A stretch of 64,000 nt of DNA from Coniferiporia sulphurascens. Lineage: Eukaryota > Basidiomycota > Agaricomycetes > Hymenochaetales > Hymenochaetaceae. Position 1 is the stretch's first letter. Every line of letters starts with the position of its first letter. A program made the position numbers and the translations under genes. Location of the stretch: NCBI GenBank assembly GCA_002794785.1, contig NBBA01000006.1:1116001-1180000 (forward strand), in the 5' to 3' direction. The notes beneath the pieces were generated by a model. That model did not search any database. It saw only the letters and a list, made by a program, of their open reading frames with translations, and was not told the DNA's origin. This document shows, in pieces, positions 55,743 to 64,000 of the stretch.

Positions 55743-56539
55743 AGCTAGCAAACGAAGGGCGTCAAAGTGAGCGTGGGTGGGTGGAGAGCACGAAGCGGGG
55801 GAGTGGACTCGTTGGAGCTTCTGGAGGGAGACCTGGGCTGTATTTAAGAGCGGGCGGAGCGGGGTTTAATAAAATTAAACTCACGACGCAGAAGGACTGT
55901 CAGAGAAGGAGAGACTCATGAGTGGTGCTAGGGCTCTAGGGCTAACTTACGGGCGGGACGAGTTACGAGCAGTGGCATCTGCAAATTAATCTTCGCGCAG
56001 GGCGGGATTGTCACGGAGGAGCCGGTGTTCTTCGGAAGCAGCGTCCGGGATCTGCACCATCGCAGCGCCGCCGTCACGAAAATCGAGCTTAGCCTCCTGC
56101 CTGTCATCCGTCATCCCGTCCTCGCGCCAAGTCCCGATCCCGAATCCGAATCCCGATCCTTCAGGGCCGGCCCTCTCGCGTCTATCACGTGGCGCGTGCC
56201 CTCCATCCGATCAACGTCAAGCGTCCTCAAAAGCTCAAGATGATATAGCCCGTCCATCACCCAAATTAATGGAAGACGTCACCGACAGCCATCGATCCAC
56301 CTCGCGTACCCCGCACCCGAACCCGAACCCGAACCCGCACCGCACCTCTTCCACCGTAGTCGGCTCCTCCTCTCCCAGGGCCCGCGCATCAGCATCAGCA
56401 GCAGCGCCCTACCCAGCCCGCCGCCCCGGTCCGTCAGACTCCGCCTCATCCTTCGTCGCCCGCCCGCGTCCCGCCCCGCGCCCGCCCCGTCCCAGACGAT
56501 GACGACCCTCTCGGCGGCTTCGGGCGCGCCGATGACGCG
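55743..56539. promoter_or_regulatory. Divergent intergenic region between hydrophobin B and SLD5
   Basis: About 800 bp. It holds the hydrophobin B promoter and the SLD5 upstream region. A proline/arginine-rich open frame runs through the right half, but without motifs; it overlaps the SLD5 start area in another frame and is probably an effect of high GC. Confidence 0.4.
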
Positions 56540-57741
56540 ATGGACGTCGACCCAGCCGGCCCACGAGGCGCCCTCCCCTCCTTCGCCCCCGCACTCGCCT
56601 CCGCCTCCGTGTTCGACGCACCCGCACCCGAGCGGCAAGAAAACGACGTGCAGCGCCTCGCCCGCGCGTGGCAGGACGAGCGACACGCCCCGGATATACT
56701 CCCCGCGCAAGACGCCCTCCTCGGCCGCGTCCTCGACGCTATCCGGCGCCAGGTGCGTTTTCCCGCTGCCTGCTTTCTCGTTCGGCCTACATGCGACTTA
56801 TGTCGCTCGCGCCCACCCCCTTAGACAAGCGACGCCAATGCGCTACGCACAGCCGATGCACTCTCGGAAGAAGACCACTATATGACGATGCTCGTCCAGA
56901 CCGAAGTCGAGCGCGTCAAGTTCGTCGTTCGCAGCTACGTTCGCACGCGTCTCTTCAAGGTCTGTTCCTTTCACCGTTCCCATGCCCTCTTGTTTTCATC
57001 CGCCCTGCCCCCGCTTCCGCCTCCGCACGCAACCTAAATTGACTCTGGCTCAACCGAACATAAAAACGTACATGCACCACCACCACCACCGTCGCCGGCA
57101 ACCCGCAGATCGAGAAATACGCCGCATACATAACCTCAACGCCCGACGTCCAAACACGACTCACCGAGGCCGAGCTCCGGCACGCCCAACGGTGCGCATC
57201 CCCCCTCTCCCTCTCTACTCTCCTCTTTTTAACACCCCCAACTCACATCTACACCCAGCTACGCCACCCTCCTCGTCTCCCAATTCCGCACGACCGTGCT
57301 CGGGCACCTCCCCGAGACGCAACAAGGGCTCGACGACGACGTGCTCACCATGCCCAGCATGAGTGCGTCGCTTCCTCCTCTCTCCTTCTTCTCTTCCTCT
57401 CTTCCTCCTCACCCCTCATTCCCCTTCCTCTCGCCACGAGGACCACCACAACTAACGCACAGCTCCGACCCCTAGTAACCGAACCCAACAAAGACAAACC
57501 CGTCTTCTTCCACGCCCTCACCGCGCTCGACCACCTCGCTCTCTCCGAGTACGTCTCCGTCTCCCCCTCCTCTTCTCTTCTCTTCTCTCCCTTCCTTCTA
57601 TATGCACATTCACTCACACTCACACTCTCACCCCACTCTAAAAGCGGCTCAACACTCGACGTCCCACGCGGCGCGATCTACCTCATGCCCTACCGCGTCA
57701 TCGAGCAGCACCTCCTGCGCGGCGAAGTCGAGCTCGTCTGA
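56540..57741 (+). CDS. SLD5: GINS complex subunit Sld5
   Basis: Six exons: 56540-56752, 56825-56959, 57109-57191, 57259-57362, 57476-57548, 57645-57741; 705 nt, 234 aa (human Sld5 is 223). The A-domain helices read VQRLARAWQDERHAPDIL, TMLVQTEVERVKFVVRSYVR and TRLFKIEKYAAYI. TEAELRHAQRYATLLVSQF and VLGHLPETQQ follow, then a C-terminal B-domain with PVFFHALTALDHLAL, DVPRGAIYLMPYRVIEQHLL and EVELV. GINS (Sld5-Psf1-Psf2-Psf3) joins Mcm2-7 and Cdc45 in the replicative CMG helicase. The start is uncertain: no in-frame ATG precedes the one used before a stop at 56357, but a small upstream exon is possible. Confidence 0.9.
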
Positions 57742-58198
57742 TCTCCTCCTTTTTCGCCGTCTCCTCGCTCGCCTCCTGGTATTCATCATTCCCTACCCGG
57801 TCTTCGCTACTTACTGTACCACTTACGCTCTCGCATGATGCACGATGTAGGGTGCACGATGCACGGCAGCGCGGACGATACACGGACCCCCGCACCGCCC
57901 TTCAGATGCTAAGTAGCTGAACTGTATGACTTTGCGCAGATAACAAAACAAGCATGTACAGTACTACAAGTATAACTCCACACCCGCATACATTCATCGT
58001 CTTAACCAAAAACAAAAAGCCAATTGAGTACAACAGCATGATGGCGCGAGAAAAGGAAATACACGCCGGGGTAGTCAAAATCAAGAAAACAAACAAAAAT
58101 TCGTAAAAAGTTCATCTAAATCAAATAACCAAGAAAGAAAATCCTCCAAACCCTCTCCGAAGAAGAAAAAACAAATAGATCACCAACCTGACCCTCCC
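57742..58198. other. Convergent intergenic region
   Basis: 457 bp between the 3' ends of SLD5 and the methyltransferase gene. Presumed UTRs only. Confidence 0.4.
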
Positions 58199-59314
58199 TC
58201 ACTCCGCGCGTTTCACACACCTCCCCACCTGGTGCCAGAACAGCGTAGCAGGATCCTCCCCTTCCTTCCCCCACACCTCCATCGTCTCCCACCCTCCTTT
58301 CCATCCCTCTCTCTCCCCCTCTCCTTCTCCTTCTTCTTCTTCTTGACCCCCACCCACTCCACCCGCAGCACCCCTAACAACCCCAACCCCATCCACGCCC
58401 AACCTACACCCCCCAAAAAGCACCTTCCACACCCCCGTCAACGCATCCTGGCACCTCGCCACCTTCCCCACAGGGCTCCGCACATGCTCGTAAAACAGCA
58501 TCTGGCCCCCGGGCACAAGCACACCGCCCACAAGCGCGCGCAGCGCCTCGTGCAGGTTCGGGACGGAGCAGAGCGTCAGGACGCTTACTAGCGTGTCCAC
58601 CACGCGTCCCTCGTTCTCGTTTTCGTTTATGCTTTCCCCCTCCTCGCGAAAAGAACGCGTGGACACGCGGAACTTCGCAGCCCACTCCTCCAGCTCACCC
58701 ACGACACCCACGGCGTCCTCCGCCCCGCGCGCGATGACGAGCAACGACCCGTCCTCCTCCACGAACCCCCTTGCGCGCGCGCGCGCCCGGATCCGCGGAT
58801 GCATGTGCACGTTCGGCTCGAGCGCGACGTATGCTGTCACGCGCGGGCGGTCGAGGTAGTCGACGAGGTGGCCGTGGCCTGCGAGTTGAGTTGAGTCGAG
58901 TTAGGTTTAGGAGGTCAGGTCGAAGGGGGAGGTAGAGTAGAGATAGAGATAGGAAACGGCGGTACACGCCAACGAAGCGAAACGAGAAAGATAGATCGGC
59001 ACAACACAGGTAGTTAGCCAGCTCCCCAATCCAACACATAGGCCGCCCTCTCACTCACCAGCGCCCAAATCAAGCACAACGCCCCTCGCCCACGGCCTAA
59101 CCAGCCCCTCCTTCACCTCCCGCGCATGCCCATCGACCCCATCGCCATACAGCACCCAAATATGCGCCATAAACACGCTCGCGAGCTCCTGCGGGCGGAG
59201 CAGCAGCGCCGGCCGGCCGAGCACGGCGCGCAGCGTGGGGAGCCAGCCGATGCTGATCGCGAGGAGTAGGTCTGAGAATAGGCCGCGCGAGAGTTTGAAG
59301 AAGGACAAGGACAT
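58199..59314 (-). CDS. METTL7-like class I SAM-dependent methyltransferase
   Basis: Two exons (59314-59059, 58878-58199), 936 nt, 311 aa. The N-terminus has a hydrophobic stretch, then the SAM-binding motif I VVLDLGAGHGH, split by the only intron. An acidic motif II-like ALEPNVHMHP follows. The VVDTLVSVLTLCSVPN and GGVLVPGGQMLFYEHVRSP blocks match the METTL7 (thiol methyltransferase TMT1) group, usually membrane-associated at the ER or lipid droplets. An insertion of Gly and Glu residues near residue 270 (QEEEEGEGEGERE) precedes the closing WHQVGRCVKRAE. The substrate is unknown. Confidence 0.85.
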
Positions 59315-60263
59315 CGATTGTTGGTCGGTTGATGTGTGTGAGCGGACGGAGAGTGAAGAGAGGACTGACTGACTGACTGACTGGTGTGTATAATTGTGAG
59401 AATGCCAAATTTGGGTCGACCATCAGGGGGCGATCGGCGCGATCGCGTGTTCCGTTTTCGAGTCGCGTCTGCGCTTACGGCATGCACGCTCTTTCGAAAT
59501 AGGACGTTCAGGTAAACTCGACATATCGTGTTGTGTCTGTCGGCACCTTACAGGAAAATTCCTGTAGCAGCTAATGTCAGCACACCGTTACAGAATGTAG
59601 CGAAAAGGCTGCGCCTAGCTTTGCTACTTTTTGTCACCAAGCTGTTCGCACTTGACAAAGCCGAGTCTGAGATTATCCAGCTATTGATTAGCAATGAATA
59701 TTCTTCACTTATATCCAAAGGATTTTACTTTGGCTAAATAAATGTTTGAATAAACAGGCTCATTTCAAAATCTGGTCACTGTGACTGCTCGTGACTTAGG
59801 TTAGAAATTAAGAAATCAAATGATTATGCGGTACACAAATTTCCTGTAAGGCAGCGACGAACATGACAAGACTCGTCAAGTTTACTTGAACGTCCTAATC
59901 ACAAGCACGTGATGGTACGGAAACCTTATTAAGATCATTTGAGTACAACCAGTAAGTATAAAAATCCGCCACACGAAAAGAAGCACGTCGCAACAAGAAC
60001 TTCAAGAAGAAGAAGAAAATGAAACGCAGTAGCTAACTGGTTACTACCAATGCAGTAAACAGAAATGAGGGAGCAGGCCCGAGAGTCGAAGGCCGAAAGC
60101 CGAAATTCGAGAGTCAAACACACAAACACAGGAACAAAGAGCGTGATATTTTTTGAGAGTCCCAAAATAAATAAAAACGAGTCGCACAGTCGAAGTCCTC
60201 AATCGACAAGGCCAATGTGATTCGAGACGCGAGGTCGACGAGTCGCAGAGGGGGGGGAGGTAC
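59315..60263. other. Intergenic stretch with flank duplicated around hydrophobins C and D
   Basis: The left part is the methyltransferase promoter and contains a short (GACT)n run near 59365-59384. From about 59,900 to 60,260 it resembles about 63,010-63,320, the corresponding 3' flank of hydrophobin D (shared features such as cacgaaaagaagc/acgaaaagcaactcgcaacaagaac). No gene seen. Confidence 0.5.
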
Positions 60264-60910
60264 TCATTTTTTGAAAGGGTTGCAGTAAAGGCCTACGGGA
60301 CCGATTAATCCGGAAGCTAAGCAAACATAATAAAGCATCAGCTCAAAGGCAAGTACAAAATCCCACACAACATATAAAAATAAAAATAAAAACACACCGA
60401 TAATACTACTGCAGCACGTCGCCTTCTTGTTGTTCAAGTCGACACAAGTTGCAGTAGCCGCAGCCGTACTGCAAAGAAAAGAAAAAAGTATGTACAGTAT
60501 GTTGGGGCCAGTGAGCATTAATATCGGCACTGCAAAACTTGTCCAGAATGGAACGCTCCGGTACGTACCAGCCGAGCCCCAGAAGGCCACCATTATCGAA
60601 TACAGAATCGATAACAGACCCAAATTTGATAGTCATACCGTATAGGCTTGGAGCGATGGACTGTCAACAGCAAATGCCATCGGGCAGCAGGGCAATCAAT
60701 ACCGAGGGTTACCTTCGGAGCGAGGGCAGATGAAAAATGAAACACACGCACCTCAACGCTCTCGCAGCAGGCAAAAACTCCCGGCGAGCACCTCGAAATA
60801 TCATCGGCTCCTGCTCCTGATCCATCTCTAGAGACGAGTGACGCGGCGGGGTGCGCAGAAGCACAACAGGCGACCGCAAGGAAGGTAGCAACAGTGGTAA
60901 ACACAAGCAT
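60264..60910 (-). CDS. Class I hydrophobin (hydrophobin C)
   Basis: Four exons: 60910-60752, 60660-60569, 60468-60407, 60316-60264; 366 nt, 121 aa. Signal peptide MLVFTTVATFLAVACCASAHP. Cysteine pattern: CSPGVFACC, then GGLLGLGC created across an intron, CTAAATATC, a 9-residue stretch (VDLNNKKAT) before CC, and GLYC near the end (CNPFKK). The 9-residue loop where most hydrophobins have 5 is odd but lies in one exon with clear splice sites. Paralogous to hydrophobin D with the same exon layout. The third ATG in the upstream-open frame was chosen because it starts the signal peptide. Confidence 0.88.
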
Positions 60911-61030
60911 CTTGATTTCGGAGAAAGGACGGTGGGATTCGAGTCTGGTAGATGAGTAGGAGGGAAGTACTTCGGGTGGAGAACTGCTGAGGGGCTGGAG
61001 AGACAAGGGAGAGGAGCAGACGCATTTTAT
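60911..61030 (-). promoter_or_regulatory. Conserved 5' UTR/promoter of hydrophobin C
   Basis: The block ggagaaaggacggtgggatt just upstream of the ATG recurs at the same place before hydrophobin D, followed in both by gaactg.tgagg. Either young duplication or a kept 5' UTR explains it. Confidence 0.6.
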
Positions 61031-61610
61031 AGCGTTAATATTGCGAGTTGGCGGATCCTATATGCATATACACATACACAGGCAAGGAGCCGCTGATCCC
61101 GCCTTCGCGTCATGATGAAACCTATCAAAAAGAAATCAATTTATCACTCCGACGCATAAGCAGAAGGAAGTCACGAGCTGCAGCGCGAAAGCGAATCCAC
61201 AGATCGCGTCCAAGTCATTCGGGAGTGTATACATGTCCTCCCCGAGCATCCACTGGCAGGTGGTAGAACCTGAAGTAATCCAGCAGCGCGTAGTGCGCAC
61301 GCATAGAGGAATCAGGTACCCTTTTGCACAGATCACAGCAGCATTGTCAAAGGCTAGCACGTCGTCCGCCCAAGGCTAGCACGTTGTCCGCTCCCGAACC
61401 GTGACCAATTTCCAAGTGAGTCACGGTAGGGGCCCAACATTAATGCCTGCCAAAATTTCGGGACCGATTAGTGTTTACGAGCTGACAAAAATTTTGCACT
61501 TTCCCCATTTGCTAATTTTGGAAGCAACAGTTACTGGCTTCCCTTCTATATTTTCCACAGAGCTAGTTAAAACTATTGAAGAGAGAAGGAAGGTTCTAAA
61601 AAGTGCTGTA
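61031..61610. other. Intergenic stretch
   Basis: Between hydrophobin C's upstream region and the inverted-repeat element. No gene seen. Confidence 0.35.
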
Positions 61611-62790
61611 TTACAGCTGTTTGCGTATACGGTATGATGGCACAGCACGTCGTGCGCAGGAAAATTTGTGCATAGTTTCAGATGAAACGGCTTAGCTAAA
61701 TTCAGTGTGAGATTGACTTACTAGTAGTTTGTTGGTTTCCAGAAATTTTCGGCGCTTGCAAATGCCTTCCGTACGCCAACGTAGATATCTTGTAACCAGT
61801 AGATAATCGCGCGAGAGAACTCGAGCGTGCATACAACAGGAAAATACCACGAAAATTTCTAGCTCCGACGACCGACCTCGGCATCGAGCTCGGACTGCAA
61901 CATAGTCATGTTGTGCCATGCTGCGGAACGCACATACAGTTCACTCTGCTCCACTGGCAATACCTCTCTCCGTGAACATGGAAGCTGTCCAGGCTCAGCG
62001 GTCAGCGGTTGGCGTTGCTGACGAGTGCAAGAGTAGGAAGCCTAGCAACTTGAAGCCCGCCGTCATAGTACACAAGCAGTCATTTGCACACTCCTTGTTG
62101 GAAGGTTAAACAGACTCGAAATGGGAGCTCCAACGCGAAATGTTTCGTCCTCCCTGCCACACCCGACACACCACCACTGACCGTACACTTTCCGTCCGAG
62201 AGTCGGCGTGATATGCAAGACGGGTATCATAAACTGCTTCCGCCGATGTACTCCACCTCACACGCGACGGTGCTTGCACGATACACCACGGTACACGAAC
62301 GCCACGACTCGGATCGTCTTTTAATGCAGCAAGCACGAGGTGATACTAGTACCATCTTCAAGTCGCCATGTCCACCACTCAGGCTTCCAAGTCTGCCTGC
62401 GTTATCCTTAACTGAAACCAAATTGTCTCCCTGTTTTACTTTCTACGTATACAGACAGGCGCTCTGTCACTTCTGAGTTATGAACCTATCTTATAGTGAT
62501 TTGTTTTGAACGCAAGTGCAGGTTGGACGGTACAGTGCATATATCCGTTTTTTCCCTGCGTAATATTTACTCATTCTAGTTATTAATATTCTTCTTTGCG
62601 GTATCTCTTTTCAAAAGTGCTTGGGATACTTAATATCTCTTCGTATGTGCATGGCACAGCATGGCACAACACGACCAAGTCAATCTCACACTGAAGTTAG
62701 CCGAGTCAGTTCATCCCGAGTTGAAACTGTGCACAAAATTTCCTGCGCACGACGCGTGTGTCATCACACAGTATAAGCAAACAGCTGTAA
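61611..62790. repeat. 1.2-kb element with long terminal inverted repeats
   Basis: The left arm (61611-61720 plus 61907-61937) is the reverse complement of the right arm (62643-62790), at roughly 75-80% by eye. Examples are TTACAGCTGTTTGC, CGTCGTGCGCAGGAAA and TTCAGTGTGAGATTGACTT. The left arm is split by about 186 bp not present in the right. The interior has only short frames. It is likely a decayed non-autonomous DNA element or an inverted duplication; I could not define a target-site duplication. Confidence 0.65.
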
Positions 62791-63320
62791 AGGACGCAGT
62801 GGTTGAATCCCAATGTTCTGTTTGATCAAGTTCTGGCCTCCTAAGGTGCACTGGGCGGCTGGCATTATCGGATTCAGTCGCATTTGCCACAGCATGACAA
62901 ATGCACCCACAAGATCCACGCAAATTAATAGTGCAAAATCAGTTTCTGGAATCTGGACTCACGATCGGCGCGTGTTCCTTTTTGGGTCGCGTCTGCTTCT
63001 CACGAGTTACAAACACGGAATCTTATTAAAATCGTTCGAATACAAAAAAGGCTACTATACGAAAAGCAACTCGCAACAAGAACCTTTAAAAATTAAACCC
63101 AGTAGCTACTTAGCCACCTATCTCCGAGAAATTAAACGAAAAACGAAAGGAGCGAGCCGAGGGCCGAAAACCGGAAGTCAAGAGTTAAACAAACACACAA
63201 ACATAGAAACAAAGAGCGTGGTTTTGAGTTCAAAAAAGAAGGAACGAGAAGACACAGTCGGAGTCCTTGGGAATAAATTTTGCTATTGTTCTTCAAGACG
63301 CGAGGTCGACGAGTCGGTAC
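62791..63320. other. 3' flank of hydrophobin D
   Basis: The right part (from about 63,010) is the duplicated counterpart of the hydrophobin C 3' flank. The left part is unique. No gene seen. Confidence 0.4.
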
Positions 63321-63926
63321 TCAAACGTTGAGATTGATAGGGTCGCAGTAAAGGCCCACCGGGGCCTCTCCGGAAGCTAAGCAAACAGTTCAAAAACCAA
63401 AACCTCACGCAGCATATCAAACAGAAATAAAACCCACTATTAATACCACTGCAGCACGCTGTCTGTGTGGTGCAAGTATTCGCGGCCGTGCTGCAGAAAA
63501 GAAATGAGCACAGCGAACTCATCGAGGAAGAAAGACGCGACGCATACCAGCCGAGCCCAAGAAAGCCGCCTTTGCTAACTGCGGTGTCGACGTCGAGTTT
63601 CGTTCCGAGGACGGTGATAAGATCGACAGTGCCACTCAGGAGAGATTTGTCGCCACCCAGGAGGCCCTGGAGGGAACTAACGGGCTGTTGGTACGTGTAG
63701 TTCAAGTGCCACCGGGTGGAAAATAATCGTCAGCGAGAGAACACCCTCGGAGCGGGGCGAGGCAAACGAAGAGAGTACGCACCAAGACGCCACCGCAGCA
63801 GGCGACCGCGGGCCCCGTCGAGCACGAGCCTCCATCGACTCCGCCTCTAGAGACGAGGGACGTGGGTTGCGCAGAGGCAGAGTAGGCGACCGCAAGGAAA
63901 GTGGCAATAGTGGTAAAGGCAAGCAT
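63321..63926 (-). CDS. Class I hydrophobin (hydrophobin D)
   Basis: Four exons: 63926-63783, 63684-63548, 63490-63447, 63376-63321; 381 nt, 126 aa. Signal peptide MLAFTTIATFLAVAYSASAQP. Cysteines: CSTGPAVACC, then GGFLGLGC formed across intron 2, CTAANTC, TTQTA, CC and GLYCDPINLNV, giving the eight-Cys order with the usual 5-residue gap before the second CC. Intron positions match hydrophobin C, so the two are tandem paralogues. The reading frame is intact. Confidence 0.9.
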
Positions 63927-64000
63927 CTTGGACTTGGAGAAAGGACGGTGGGATTCGAGTGGCAGAGGGGCTGGAGAAGGTGGGGAACTGTTGAGGAGCT
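63927..64000 (-). promoter_or_regulatory. 5' UTR/promoter of hydrophobin D (cut by window end)
   Basis: Shares ggagaaaggacggtgggatt with the region upstream of hydrophobin C. The promoter proper lies partly outside the window. Confidence 0.5.

Noticed and set aside
56008..56502. Pro/Arg-rich 164-codon ORF upstream of SLD5
   Set aside because: No motif, GC-driven composition, overlapping frames on both strands.

Overview
The window looks like a chromosomal segment of an Agaricomycete (mushroom-forming basidiomycete). Almost every gene is split by many short GT-AG introns of about 45-90 bp. There are four class I hydrophobins, a NACHT-WD40 (NWD-type) STAND gene, a fungalysin, a GH10 xylanase and a Tad/I-like LINE. 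Exon models were rebuilt by eye from splice sites, reading phase and conserved motifs; for the intact genes the summed exon lengths divide by three.

Layout. 1-2.3 kb: no gene seen. 2.3-7.6 kb (+): SulP-type transporter with STAS and cyclic-nucleotide-binding domains. 7.8-12.7 kb (-): Rho-type GEF. 13.3-13.9 kb (-): hydrophobin A. 14.6-18.4 kb (-): unrecognised 1,088-aa protein with five dsRBD-like segments and a long Pro/Ser/Tyr-rich region. It shares a 166-bp divergent promoter with a NUDT21/CFIm25 homologue (18.6-19.5 kb, +). 19.8-23.9 kb (-): two tandem O-acetylhomoserine sulfhydrylase genes with identical exon structure. 24.4-25.3 kb (+): Rab18-type GTPase. 26.5-35.7 kb (-): three secreted hydrolase-type genes, namely BNR_4, fungalysin M36 and GH10 xylanase, the last with a 1-nt frameshift.

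36-54 kb is a rearranged accessory zone. A divergent DAP1/NC2-alpha gene pair is present twice: a decayed copy at 36.2-38.3 kb and a working copy at 43.7-54.1 kb. Between them lies an NWD gene whose WD40 array is broken by a 129-bp palindromic insertion. In the working copy the intergenic promoter is split by a pogo-like DNA transposon (TA target site). That element was hit by a 7-kb LINE (14-bp target-site duplication), and the LINE by a solo LTR (5-bp duplication), giving three nested levels.

54.4-64 kb: hydrophobin B, with an unusual repeat-rich region of about 250 residues; GINS subunit Sld5; a METTL7-like methyltransferase; then two tandemly duplicated hydrophobins (C and D) separated by an inverted-repeat element.

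How the genes work together: most are independent housekeeping genes (3'-end processing, replication, sulfur assimilation, Rab and Rho signalling). The accessory content is secreted surface proteins and hydrolases plus one STAND gene. The strongest candidates for something undescribed are the multi-dsRBD-like protein head-to-head with CFIm25, the repeat-extended hydrophobin, and the nested-transposon and duplication architecture around the NWD gene.
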